Shown piece by piece: positions 43,790 to 52,833 of a stretch of 64,000 nucleotides of DNA (position 1 is its first letter; the number at the start of each line of letters is the position of its first letter). A program made the position numbers and the translations under genes. The stretch comes from Rhodoblastus acidophilus (GTDB lineage: Bacteria > Pseudomonadota > Alphaproteobacteria > Rhizobiales > Beijerinckiaceae): contig NZ_FYDG01000001.1 in assembly GCF_900187365.1 (NCBI RefSeq), positions 744,001-808,000 on the forward strand. The letters are read 5' to 3'. The notes below the pieces were generated by a model. It worked only from the letters and a program-made list of their open reading frames with translations, did no database searches and was not told the origin of the DNA.

Positions 43790-45604
43790 TCAGGCCTGAC
43801 TCGTGAACAAGCGGCCGATCGCCTTGACGCGCGGCCGCATGCGGCGCTCGAACTGGCGCGCGAAATCGCGGTTGCGCCAGCGCCAGGCGGTCAGGTTGAA
43901 CGCCAGCCTCGCCAAGGCGCCGCGCCGCCAGGGCGTCTCGTTGCGCCAGCGCCAATAGAGCGAGACCAGCGGGTGCTCGCAGCGCGGGTTCCAGGGCTTT
44001 GACGAATCTGTGTAATGAATCAGCCCCGGATGGAGCGCGGCGTCCTGGGCTTCGGTCTCGGAATATTTGTATTCCAGATCGTTCCAGCGGTAGAGCCGCG
44101 CATTGGCGTTCCAGCGCAACGGCAGAAGCTTCGTCTTGTCACAAAAGGCGATGTTGAGAATATCCTGGTCCTGAAGCGAGATCAGTTTCCGGTTATACGC
44201 ATAGGATTCGAGATAGAGCAGATCGGCGTCGCAACCGCGCAGCTTTTCCAGGTTGAACACGCACACGCCCGCATTGAAATAGGTGTGGCTGAGCGGCAAG
44301 CCGAGCCGTCGTGTTTGCAGAACGCCGCCCTCGTCGGCGCAGGCGGCGGCGAAATTATCTTCGAGATCGACCCAAATCCGGCAGATGTTGTCGGCGAGAA
44401 TCACATCGGCGTCGATATAGATGGTCTTCTTCACTTCCGCCGGCAAAACCTTGTGCAGCACCAGCCGGTAATAGGTCGCGCGGGAAATATGGGCGCGGTT
44501 GTTGGGGAAGAAGTCGAAATCCTTCGCCGGGATTTCGATGAAGTCGATCTGGGTTTCGGGGCGGCGCAGCAGCGAGGCCAACAGGCCGCGGCTGCGCGGC
44601 GACAGCGTCTCGTCGTGCAGAATGTGGATGGTGAGTTGCTGCCGCTCATGGATGTTGCCGAGCAGGGAGGCGATGGCGGCGCCGCAATGCGGGGCGTATG
44701 TGTCGTCGATGGCGAAAGTGACATGGACGCGCTCGGGGACGAGATAATCGCGCGCCGGCGCCGTTTGCGCTTCGATGTTGCGCAGCGCCTGGGCGCCGTC
44801 CGTGACAGGCTTGGCGAACACCCCGAAAACGACGCCGGCCTCGGCGACGCGCGCGCCCCGCGTCGCCTTGAGATAATCGATATAGGCGCCGCACAGGCGC
44901 TCGGACAGGAAGCCGAACACGCGCTTCTGATAGGAATCGTAGCCGGAAATATCGATCGCCTTCTCCGCCTCGAACAGGACGTCGAACAGCCATTCGGCGT
45001 AAGACTTGAAGTAATCCGAGCGCATCGCCATCAAGTTCGCGAAGGTGCAGCGCTCGGAATAGAGATAACGCAGCAAGAACGGGAAAATGTCCGGATATTT
45101 ATTCTTGACGACCTCGATCACCGCATCGAGATCGCGAATATTGTGCTCCTTGGCGTAAAAGTCGTAATTGCTCATCACCAGATGACCCAATCCGACCGGA
45201 TGCACATTCCAACGCGGCGAGGTGACAATGTCATATTGCTGGAAAACAGCCTCGATCTTCGGCCGCGTCCATCCGAGTTGCTCGACCTTTTCGCGGCTGA
45301 AATCGTTGAACGTATTGCTGGGCGCGCCGATGCGCTTGAAATTCAAAAAGCGGCGATACTGGAACAAGCCATAATATTCGGCGTCCACGTTCTTCCACAT
45401 CCAGTAGAGCGCGGTCAGCTCGCAATAGCTCGGATTTTTCGACGAGATATTCTCACCCTCGTCGTCACGCACGCATTGCGGCAGCGGCGCCTTGGCCAGG
45501 GCGGCGCCCACCTGAATAGGCGTGAAAATCTCGTCGCGGAACAGCGGGCCGGGCTTGTGATGACAAACGAAAAACGCAAATTTTCGGTTAGAGTCCTGAG
45601 TCAT
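43790..45604 (-). CDS. DUF4422-GT8 fusion glycosyltransferase
   Basis: The 604-residue product joins an N-terminal DUF4422 domain (about 8-250: FAFFVCHHKPGPLF, YCELTALYWMWKNVDAEYYG, LFQYRRFL) to a C-terminal GT8 domain (about 290-560: VHVTFAIDDTYAPHCGAAI, ATYYRLVLHKVLPAEVKKTI, the metal-binding YIDADVILADN near 398, SHTYFNAGVCVFNLEKLRG, LISLQDQDILNIAF and IHYTDSSKPW). DUF4422 is itself a glycosyltransferase-like fold seen in polysaccharide loci. The ATG at 45604 fits. It is the only leftward gene between two rightward paralogues and probably works with them on one surface glycan. Confidence 0.88.
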   Translation of the reverse strand: MTQDSNRKFAFFVCHHKPGPLFRDEIFTPIQVGAALAKAPLPQCVRDDEGENISSKNPSYCELTALYWMWKNVDAEYYGLFQYRRFLNFKRIGAPSNTFNDFSREKVEQLGWTRPKIEAVFQQYDIVTSPRWNVHPVGLGHLVMSNYDFYAKEHNIRDLDAVIEVVKNKYPDIFPFLLRYLYSERCTFANLMAMRSDYFKSYAEWLFDVLFEAEKAIDISGYDSYQKRVFGFLSERLCGAYIDYLKATRGARVAEAGVVFGVFAKPVTDGAQALRNIEAQTAPARDYLVPERVHVTFAIDDTYAPHCGAAIASLLGNIHERQQLTIHILHDETLSPRSRGLLASLLRRPETQIDFIEIPAKDFDFFPNNRAHISRATYYRLVLHKVLPAEVKKTIYIDADVILADNICRIWVDLEDNFAAACADEGGVLQTRRLGLPLSHTYFNAGVCVFNLEKLRGCDADLLYLESYAYNRKLISLQDQDILNIAFCDKTKLLPLRWNANARLYRWNDLEYKYSETEAQDAALHPGLIHYTDSSKPWNPRCEHPLVSLYWRWRNETPWRRGALARLAFNLTAWRWRNRDFARQFERRMRPRVKAIGRLFTSQA

Positions 45605-45907
45605 TCGTCACCAAAAAGTTAAGACGCCGAAAGCGGGGCCAGCGTACGAATACAACCTCGTTAACCGCAGCGGTTCCCGCAAGTCAAGCAGAAATGACAG
45701 CATCCCGAATTTCGGGATAAACTTGGCGATTACCATCAAATCGTCACATGCGCGCCTCAGCCAACCAAAGACAGACTGTACGACAAGGCCTTGAAACAGT
45801 CCGGCGCGCCGCGCCTTGACGCGGCCGCCTTCCCAAGCGGAAACTTGACGGCAAGCCGATTTCATGGACTCCCCTTCAAGTCCTCCGACTCAGGAAACGT
45901 ACAGCCG

Positions 45908-48244
45908 TTGACGCCCCTGTTTGAAGATCGCCACGAAAGTTTCAACCTCGCTCCGCGGCGCTGGGATTTCGTCCTGACCTGCTACGAGCCCCTGAGCCTG
46001 GTGACAGGCGGCATCGGCACGTATTCGCGGCTGTTGCTGCGCCTGTTGTCGCAACACGCCGACGGCCGCGCCATCCTGCTGATCTGCGCCGCCGATCTCG
46101 ACCCACGCCTGAGGGATTTGCTGCCGAACATCTCGGTGATCGTGGCGCCGCCGATCCATCATCGCGCCGGCCTGCATATCGAGGATGTCGGCAACGACCA
46201 CATGCGGTTTTCGCTGGCGGTGGCGGAGACGCTGCTGGCGCTGCAAAACCATGGCCACAGCTTCGGTTTGATCGAATTTCCCGATTACGGCATGGAGGGC
46301 TATTTCAGCCTGAAAATGCGCCGCCACGGGCAGTTGCGCGCGGAAAAGATGACCGTGCGGCTGCATTCGCCGCTGCTCATGCTGTTCGAGGATAACAACG
46401 ACCCGCTTTGCGCCGACGACGTAATCCGGCGGCGCTCGCTGGGATATGAATTGTTCTGCTGTCGCCATGCCGACGCGCTGACCTATGGCGCGACCGCGAT
46501 GCGCGAGCGGATCGAGGCGATCTGCCGCCGCAATGGCGTGGACATCGCCGCGCGCGTCGTCCGCATTGCCCATCCCAAGCCCGAGCCCGGCCTGTTCGGG
46601 CTGCAAACCGAGCACGAAGCGGCCCCGGAGGATGCGGCGACCCGCCCAGACGACCGCCCGCTCACCGTCTGCTATGTCGGCCGGTTGGAGAACCGCAAGG
46701 GAATCGCTCATTTCTTCGAGACCGTCGCCGACTCGCCGGACATTGTCGCCCTGATCAAGGCGCGGGGGCTGCGCTTCCAGCTGCTGGGCCTCGATCTGCC
46801 GCACGACGACAAGCGCAGCAACAGCGATGTGATCCGCGCCGCCGCCGAGCGGGCCGGCATCGCCGCCCAGGTCGAAATTTTCGGTTACATCGATCAGCAA
46901 CGGCTGCCCTCGGAATTTCTGCCGCAGGCCGACGCCTTCGTGTTCCCGTCGATCTTCGAGAATTATCCCAACGCGCTGCTGGAGACGCTGCCGTTCGGCA
47001 AGCCGACGCTGGTCAGTTCGCGCGGCGGCATGCCGGAAATCGCCGCCCCCTTCCCCGCCGTGCGCTGCTACGACCCGCTGGCGCCCGATGCGCCCGAGGC
47101 CATTCTCGCCTTTCTGTCCGGGCTGACGCCCGGCGCGGGCGACCCTCAGGCGCGGCAAAAATTCAACCAGGTGGCGCGCGAGTCCAACGCCAAAATGCTC
47201 GCCGCCTATTTCGCCCTGGCCGAGGCGCCCGCCGCGCCACCGGCGGTGGAAGGCCCGGATTTCAGCGTCGCCTTCATCGTGCCGCATTACCACTGCGCCG
47301 ACGATCTCGCCGATTGCCTCGCGTCGATCCGCGCCAGCGCCCAACCGGGCGATGAGATCATCGTGGTGGACGACGCCTCGGCGGCCGAGGAGGCGGCGCG
47401 CGTGGCGGCGATCGTGGCGCAGGCCAACGCCGCGGGAGCGCCGGACGTCCGCCTGATCGTCATGGCGCAAAACGGCGGCCCTTCGGCGGCGCGCAATTGC
47501 GGCGCGGCGGCGGTCGAACAGGCGCAGGCGCTGCAGTTTCTCGACGCCGACGACATGCTGGACGCCGACGGCTTCCGCGCGACACGCCGCGCCCTGCGCC
47601 TGAACCCTGACATCGACATGGTCTATGGCGTGCAGCGCTCCCACGGCGCGCGCAATCATTTCTGGTTCCCCACCGACGCCAATCCCATGACCGTGCTCGA
47701 CGAAAATTGCGCCCACAGCGCCATTCTCGTGCGGAAATCCGCCTTCGACCGTCTTGGCGGCTATGCGCCGGAGATGCGCGCCCTGTTCGAGGACTGGGAG
47801 TTCAACGCCCGGTTCTGTCTGGCCGGCCTCACCGGCGAAACGGTGATGGCGCCGACGCAGCTCTACCGGGTGCGCCCGGCCTCGCGCTCGACCGACAACG
47901 CCGGCGCGCTGTTCGACGCGCGGCAGACCCTGCTCGCCCATCTCGCCCGCTGCGACAAGATCACCGGCGACGCGTTCTCGGATCTGCTGATCGCCGGGAT
48001 CGCCGGCTACGCCTCGGTCCTGGTCCGGCACGGGCTGATCTCGCGCGCCGCGCTGCAGGACCCCGACGCCTTCAAGAAGGAGCCGGAGCGGATCGTGATC
48101 GAGGAGGTCGTGCATGTCGCGCGCGACGCCACCGTGCGCGATCTGCGCCAGCGCATCAAGCGCAACGATCTGCCGGGCTGGCGCAAGCTGGCGTCGAGCC
48201 TGCTGCTGTCGCTGACGAAAAAACTGGGCCGGCTGCCGGTCTGA
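45908..48244 (+). CDS. composite glycosyltransferase, GT4 plus GT2
   Basis: The protein has about 778 residues. The N-terminal part (about 15-430) is a full GT4: RRWDFVLTCYEPLSLVTGGI and GTYS near the start, LTVCYVGRLENRKGIAHFFE in the middle, and the nucleotide-sugar EX7E motif in FPSIFENYPNALLETLPFGK. The C-terminal part (about 450-690) is a GT2 (VAFIVPHYHCADDLADCL, IIVVDDAS, FLDADDMLDADGF, FEDWEFNARFCLAG). The tail is charged. I prefer the TTG at 45908 because it aligns with the paralogue at 42004; a TTG at 45791 would add 39 residues with no match. The 303-base gap before it faces the DUF4422-GT8 start and must hold both promoters. Confidence 0.85.
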   Translation: MTPLFEDRHESFNLAPRRWDFVLTCYEPLSLVTGGIGTYSRLLLRLLSQHADGRAILLICAADLDPRLRDLLPNISVIVAPPIHHRAGLHIEDVGNDHMRFSLAVAETLLALQNHGHSFGLIEFPDYGMEGYFSLKMRRHGQLRAEKMTVRLHSPLLMLFEDNNDPLCADDVIRRRSLGYELFCCRHADALTYGATAMRERIEAICRRNGVDIAARVVRIAHPKPEPGLFGLQTEHEAAPEDAATRPDDRPLTVCYVGRLENRKGIAHFFETVADSPDIVALIKARGLRFQLLGLDLPHDDKRSNSDVIRAAAERAGIAAQVEIFGYIDQQRLPSEFLPQADAFVFPSIFENYPNALLETLPFGKPTLVSSRGGMPEIAAPFPAVRCYDPLAPDAPEAILAFLSGLTPGAGDPQARQKFNQVARESNAKMLAAYFALAEAPAAPPAVEGPDFSVAFIVPHYHCADDLADCLASIRASAQPGDEIIVVDDASAAEEAARVAAIVAQANAAGAPDVRLIVMAQNGGPSAARNCGAAAVEQAQALQFLDADDMLDADGFRATRRALRLNPDIDMVYGVQRSHGARNHFWFPTDANPMTVLDENCAHSAILVRKSAFDRLGGYAPEMRALFEDWEFNARFCLAGLTGETVMAPTQLYRVRPASRSTDNAGALFDARQTLLAHLARCDKITGDAFSDLLIAGIAGYASVLVRHGLISRAALQDPDAFKKEPERIVIEEVVHVARDATVRDLRQRIKRNDLPGWRKLASSLLLSLTKKLGRLPV

Positions 48245-48272
48245 CGGCCGCCGCGTTATTCCCTGGCTTGAG

Positions 48273-49202
48273 CTAGACGCCCATGAGCGTCAGCACATGG
48301 GCGGCGGCGGAGCGCGCCAGCCCGTCGAGATCGTAGCCGCCTTCCAGCAGCGACACGACGCGGCCGCCGCATTTGCGGTCGGCGACGTCCATGAGCTTGG
48401 CGGTGGCCCAGCCGAAATCCGCCTCGGTCAGGTTGAGATTGGCCAGCGGGTCGCGCCGGTGACCATCGAAGCCGGCGGAAATGATCAGCAGGTCCGGGTT
48501 GAAATCCTCCAGCCGCGGCAGAATCGCGACTTCCATCGCCTCGCGGAAGTTCATGCCGCCGTCCCCGGCGGCGAGCGGCGCATTGACCATGTTGTTGTAT
48601 TCGCCGCGCTCGCCGGCGGAACCGGTGCCGGGATACAGCGGCATTTCATGGGTCGAGGCGTACATCACCCGCGCGTCCGACCAGAAGATGTCCTGGGTGC
48701 CATTGCCGTGATGGGCGTCGAAATCCATGATGGCGACGCGTTCGGCGGCATGGATGGCGAGAGCGTGACGGGCGGCCACGGCGGCGTTGTTGAAGAAGCA
48801 GAAGCCCATGGGCGTCGCGCGTTCGGCGTGATGACCCGGCGGCCGCATGGCGACGAAGGCGTTGTCCACCTTGCGCGTCATCACCTCATCGACGGCCTGG
48901 CAGCAGCCGCCGATGGCGCGATAGGCGGCGGCCAGCGTGCCCGGGCTCATGGTGGTGTCGCTGTCGAGCTTGGCGAAACCGTCGCGCGGCGACGCCTGCT
49001 CCAGCGCCAACAGATAGGATTCGGGATGGACCCGCAGCACCTGCTCGCGCGACCCCTCGACCGCCTGGTCGCGGATCAGCGTCATGAATTTCTCATGTTC
49101 GAGGATGCGCTCCACCACCCGAACGCGGTCGGGACGTTCGGGATGCCCCGGCCCATTGTCGTGATCAAGCCCGCTGGGATGCGTGATGAGAAGCGTGTTC
49201 AC
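48273..49202 (-). CDS. histone deacetylase-family (AcuC-like) hydrolase
   Basis: The 309-residue zinc deacetylase has FVAMRPPGHHAERATPMGFC near 115, the metal-binding IMDFDAHHGNGTQDI near 157 and LLIISAGFDGHRRDP near 240 (second Asp), then SLLEGGYDL. Bacterial members deacetylate proteins, polyamines or acetoin-related molecules; the substrate is unknown. The GTG at 49202 gives the family start (NTLLITHPSGLDH). It is followed downstream by the convergent composite glycosyltransferase gene, and a 538-base gap lies upstream. Confidence 0.93.
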   Translation of the reverse strand: MNTLLITHPSGLDHDNGPGHPERPDRVRVVERILEHEKFMTLIRDQAVEGSREQVLRVHPESYLLALEQASPRDGFAKLDSDTTMSPGTLAAAYRAIGGCCQAVDEVMTRKVDNAFVAMRPPGHHAERATPMGFCFFNNAAVAARHALAIHAAERVAIMDFDAHHGNGTQDIFWSDARVMYASTHEMPLYPGTGSAGERGEYNNMVNAPLAAGDGGMNFREAMEVAILPRLEDFNPDLLIISAGFDGHRRDPLANLNLTEADFGWATAKLMDVADRKCGGRVVSLLEGGYDLDGLARSAAAHVLTLMGV

Positions 49203-49740
49203 TTTCTACTCGCCCATGTCCTCGACGGGCCCGCGCGCCACGCCTGCGAGCCGGCGGCGAAGTCCCGTGGATTTCCAGCTTCTGAACATGTCAAGCCAAG
49301 AGGCGGCGGAAAACGAAATCCGCCGCGTTTCCGGCCAAATCATTTCACGCGCGGGAAAAACCTCGGCGTCTACCTTCCCCAAACCTGCTTTTACGTGAAG
49401 CTCCGCCATAAGGCTGGCCTCACGCGTTTCTTGGCGGGAAAAGTCGCCCCTCCCGCTGCGGGATCAACATCGCGCTATTTGCCGGTCCTGTCCAACGTTG
49501 TTTGCCGTCTTGGCCGAAAGTCGTGTAAGCGGAGCCGCAAATTAACGCTGTCGCGCAAATCTCGTGCGACGATGGTTTTGCCCTTGCTGTGTCATTTTTA
49601 AGTAACGGTGTGGCTCATCGGTCACAGCGCCCGGCTTTTCGGGCGATTGCACGCCTTCGCGGGTGCAACCGGGGTGACGGGGCGGCTCGATATGTTAATT
49701 ATCCAATCAATACACCGGGCGGATCAATTCGGGGCGGGCG
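49203..49740. other. 538-base gap with two hairpins
   Basis: This gap lies between the divergent deacetylase and L,D-transpeptidase genes. No frame has a convincing start. Near its right end are two hairpins, CGCCCG (49628-49633) with CGGGCG (49640-49645), and TTGCAC (49647-49652) with GTGCAA (49663-49668). They are about 75-110 bases before the transpeptidase ATG and could be a leader structure or an element remnant. Confidence 0.45.
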
Positions 49741-50355
49741 ATGAATTTTCGAATATTGGCGGTTTACGGTTTGATGGCGGCGGCTTTGGCCGGCTGCAAC
49801 GGCGTGGGCGGCGTCCGCACGCCCGACCCCACCCTCAATTCCCGTGATAAGGAATTCCTGTCGCTGGCGCCCAATACAAATGTCGGCGGCGAATATGAAC
49901 GCTTCATCGTGGACGATCCCACCGGCGCCGCGCCGGGTACGATCACCATCGATTCCAGCAAGAACTTCCTGTATTTCTCCATGCCCAACAAGAAGGCGAT
50001 CCGCTACGGCGTCGCCACCGGCAGCGAGGCGGCCGGCTGGCGGGGCGAGGCGCGCGTCGGCAAGCTGGCGGAATGGCCCGGCTGGATGCCGCCGGCCGAT
50101 ATGCTGGAGCGTTGGCCGCACCTGCGCCCGACGGCGGAAGCCGGCGGCCTGCCGGGCGGCCCGGACAATCCGCTGGGCGCCCGCGCCATGTATCTGTTCC
50201 AGGGCAACAAGGACACGCTGTATCGCATCCACGGCACCAACGAGCCGGACAAGATCGGCCAGCACGTGTCGTCGGGCTGCATCCGCATGCGCAATGTCGA
50301 TGCGATCGACCTTTACAACCGCGTCAAGATCGGAACCAAGGTCGTCGTGCTCTGA
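49741..50355 (+). CDS. L,D-transpeptidase lipoprotein (YkuD fold)
   Basis: The 204-residue product has a lipoprotein signal with lipobox LAGC at residues 16-19. The YkuD catalytic signature is RIHGTNEPDKIGQHVSSGCI followed by RM near 165-185, with the His and the nucleophilic Cys. It forms or trims peptidoglycan cross-links or links outer-membrane proteins to the wall. The Gly-rich ENP-type insert (WPGWMPPADMLERWPHL) is typical of Rhizobiales homologues. The ATG at 49741 lies directly before the signal peptide. A strong terminator follows the stop. Confidence 0.93.
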   Translation: MNFRILAVYGLMAAALAGCNGVGGVRTPDPTLNSRDKEFLSLAPNTNVGGEYERFIVDDPTGAAPGTITIDSSKNFLYFSMPNKKAIRYGVATGSEAAGWRGEARVGKLAEWPGWMPPADMLERWPHLRPTAEAGGLPGGPDNPLGARAMYLFQGNKDTLYRIHGTNEPDKIGQHVSSGCIRMRNVDAIDLYNRVKIGTKVVVL

Positions 50356-50378
50356 GCGCGACGCATTCCGATAAACCA

Positions 50379-50404
50379 ACGCCCCCGGAAACGGGGGCGT
50401 TTTG
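50379..50404 (+). terminator. intrinsic terminator of the L,D-transpeptidase gene
   Basis: ACGCCCCCG (50379-50387) and CGGGGGCGT (50392-50400) pair perfectly around GAAA, followed by TTTTGC on the plus strand. It lies 24 bases past the stop codon. Confidence 0.88.
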
Positions 50405-50506
50405 CTTTGGCGGGAGCGAAGAATTCCCTCTCCCCGTCTCGGGCGAGGGCCGCAAGATCTCTGCAAGATCCCGGAAGAACCCGGCGACGTCGTTCGAAAC
50501 GACGCG

Positions 50507-50716
50507 TCAGGCGGCTTTGCTGGGGAAGGTCACGACCTCGGCCGACGCGGCGCCAACCGTCTGGCGCTGCTCGATTTCCGCCAGCAGAAGATCCGGCGCA
50601 AACAGGGCCGCTTCGACGGCGGCCAGACCGATCTCTCGATAAAGCCGCGACTGCAGATCGCGCGCGTCCTGCCTGGGCGGCTGGGCGGGGATGGTTTTGG
50701 TGAACAACTCGCTCAT
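50507..50716 (-). CDS. small hypothetical protein
   Basis: A frame of 69 residues starts at an ATG at 50716 (MSELFTKTIPAQPPRQDARD) and has a helical middle (YREIGLAAVEAALFAPDLLL). Composition is coding-like. The upstream extension to 50941 overlaps the amidase end and is dropped. No family is recognised, and its place downstream of the amidase gene (115 bases, same strand) suggests only possible co-transcription. Confidence 0.45.
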   Translation of the reverse strand: MSELFTKTIPAQPPRQDARDLQSRLYREIGLAAVEAALFAPDLLLAEIEQRQTVGAASAEVVTFPSKAA

Positions 50717-50831
50717 GGGACGACTCGGGGGCTTACGCGTGACACACGGACTCTCGTTCCTCGCGGACCACCAGGGTTCACAAGATGCGAAGACCGTAAG
50801 CGCAATTTGAACGATCAGCGTAAAACCGGCG

Positions 50832-52310
50832 TTAAGCCGGCCCCGCCGCCCCTGTGCCAAAAGGAAATGGCGGCGCCCTGAAACCGCCGCCCGCCTCCTC
50901 CAGCAACCGCGCCAGCGCGATGGCCGAACGGTCCTCGTCATAGGCGCAGATGAGTTGCACGCCGCGCGGCAGGCCGGACGGACCGGGCGTCACCGGAACC
51001 GCCGCCGCCGGCAGATGCGCCAGCGCCGCCACGCAGGCCCATTTCAGCAGATCGTGATACGGCAGATCGCCGCCGCGCAGCGGCAGGCGCCGCGCGAACG
51101 CGTCGGGCGAAAGGTCGTGTTCGATCGCCAGACAGGGCGCCAGCGGGCAGAGGATCGCGTCATACCGCCCGAAAAACTCGGCGAAAGCCCGCTTCATCAC
51201 GGCGCGCCGCGTCATCAGACCGGCGTAAGCCGCCGCGTCCATCCGCGCCGCCCGCGCCCGCAGCGCCGGCCAGAATCCCTCGCCCTCCTGCGCCGCGCGG
51301 GCGCGAACCTCCGGCGGCGCGCCGGCGAAGCCGATGGCGAAATTGAGCAAGGCGTAGATGTCCAACGCCTCCTCCAGCGCGAAATCCGGCCGGGCCGGCT
51401 CGACCCGCGCGCCCGTCTCCCGCAACAGGTCGGCGGCGAGCAGCACCCCCTGCTCCACTTCGGGATCGACCGGCGCGAAATTCGGATCGAGCCACAGCGC
51501 CACGCGCCAGTCCTTCGCCGATTGACGCCGGGGCTTGGGCAGGAAGGCCGGGCCGGAGGCGTTGACCGGGCCGGCGATCACCGAGAGCGCCAGCTCCAGA
51601 TCGCCCGCCGACCGCGCCAATGGCCCGGCGACGCCGAGATCGGGCGGGTTCTTGAGCTTGATCGACGGCAGCGGCGGAATGTGGCCCAGCATGGGAACCT
51701 GGCTCCAGCTGGTCTTGAGGCCGAACAGGCCGCAGCCATGCGCCGGCCAGCGGATCGAGCCGCCGAGATCGGAGCCAAGTTCGAAGGCGGTCAGGCCGGC
51801 GACGACCGAGGCCGCCGCGCCGCCCGACGAACCGCCGGGCGAACGCGACAGGTCCCAGGGATTGCAGGTGGCGCCGAACAGCGCGTTATACGTCTGGAAA
51901 TCGCCGGTCAGGCGCGGCACGTTGCTCTTGGCGAAAATCACGGCGCCGGCCGCGCGCAGCCGCGCCACCGCCAGCGCATCCTCCTCGGGAACGTAATCCG
52001 CGAGTTCCTCGGCGCCGCAGGTCGTGGTCAGGCCCGCCGTGGCGAAACTGTCCTTGATCGACAGCGGCAGCCCGTCGAGCGGCAGGCGTTCGCGGCGCGC
52101 CAGCCGCTTGTCGGATTCGTCGGCGGCGCGGCGGGCGCCGTCCTCGTCCCAGGCGATCAGCGCGTTGACAGCCGGATTGCGCTCCATCACCCGCGCCCAA
52201 ACCGCCTCGAACAATTCGCGGGCGGAAAAGTCGCGTTTGCGCAAGGCGTCGCGCCAGGCCTCGGCCGACGCGGTGAAGAACGCTTCGTCAAATCCGGTCA
52301 AATCGGCCAA
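50832..52310 (-). CDS. amidase signature family enzyme
   Basis: The 492-residue product has the catalytic Ser-cisSer-Lys triad: Lys in LPLSIKDSFATAGLTTTCG near 82, and the serine-rich loop LSRSPGGSSGGAAASVVAG near 155, then FELGSDLGGSIRWPAHGCG with the nucleophilic Ser near 180. It hydrolyses an amide; the substrate is unknown (it is not GatA by context). The TTG at 52310 follows the MarR stop at once and has GGA about eight bases upstream, so translation is coupled to marR. Confidence 0.9.
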   Translation of the reverse strand: MADLTGFDEAFFTASAEAWRDALRKRDFSARELFEAVWARVMERNPAVNALIAWDEDGARRAADESDKRLARRERLPLDGLPLSIKDSFATAGLTTTCGAEELADYVPEEDALAVARLRAAGAVIFAKSNVPRLTGDFQTYNALFGATCNPWDLSRSPGGSSGGAAASVVAGLTAFELGSDLGGSIRWPAHGCGLFGLKTSWSQVPMLGHIPPLPSIKLKNPPDLGVAGPLARSAGDLELALSVIAGPVNASGPAFLPKPRRQSAKDWRVALWLDPNFAPVDPEVEQGVLLAADLLRETGARVEPARPDFALEEALDIYALLNFAIGFAGAPPEVRARAAQEGEGFWPALRARAARMDAAAYAGLMTRRAVMKRAFAEFFGRYDAILCPLAPCLAIEHDLSPDAFARRLPLRGGDLPYHDLLKWACVAALAHLPAAAVPVTPGPSGLPRGVQLICAYDEDRSAIALARLLEEAGGGFRAPPFPFGTGAAGPA

Positions 52311-52311
52311 A

Positions 52312-52770
52312 TCAGGCTTCCTGCTCGATCGGCTCGCCCGTCGCCCGAACGAGTTCGCGCAATTCCACCAGCAGGCCGTCGAGCTGGGCCAGCCGTTCCG
52401 GCTCGATTCGCCCGAACGTCTCCGCGACGAAAGCCTGCTGCGCCTCGATGCCTTTTCGCGCGAGATCCCGTCCCGCCGGGGTCAGGTGAATGGCGTGGGA
52501 GCGGCGATCGCTCTGCAGGGTGCGGCGCTCGACCAGCCCGCTGGCGACGAGACGGTCCACCAGCCCGGAAATATTGCCCTTGGTGACGTAAAGCCGCGCC
52601 GCCAACTCCTGCTGCGACATGCCCTCACGCTCTGTCAGGGTGGTGAGGACGTCGCATTGCGGAACGGACAGGTCATAGGCGCGCAGCCGGTTGGCGATGG
52701 CCATTCGGCTGCGCGTATGCAGGCGGATCAGGCGAAACCAGACCCGCAAGGCGTCAGTGTCTTGTGTCAT
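52312..52770 (-). CDS. MarR-family transcriptional regulator
   Basis: The 152-residue winged-helix protein has its core at 25-110: YDLSVPQCDVLTTLTEREGM, SQQELAARLYVTKGNISGLV (recognition helix) and the wing LVASGLVERRTLQSDRRSHA then IHLTPAG. The ATG at 52770 removes a 13-residue tail of the longer frame that lacks family similarity. It lies between the Pls-type NRPS and the amidase gene on the same strand, so it could control either. Confidence 0.9.
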   Translation of the reverse strand: MTQDTDALRVWFRLIRLHTRSRMAIANRLRAYDLSVPQCDVLTTLTEREGMSQQELAARLYVTKGNISGLVDRLVASGLVERRTLQSDRRSHAIHLTPAGRDLARKGIEAQQAFVAETFGRIEPERLAQLDGLLVELRELVRATGEPIEQEA

Positions 52771-52833
52771 ACAGGCGCAAGCCTCCCCGGAACGACCGTA
52801 ACCGCACAATTCCGAGGCCGCAAGACGCGCAGC

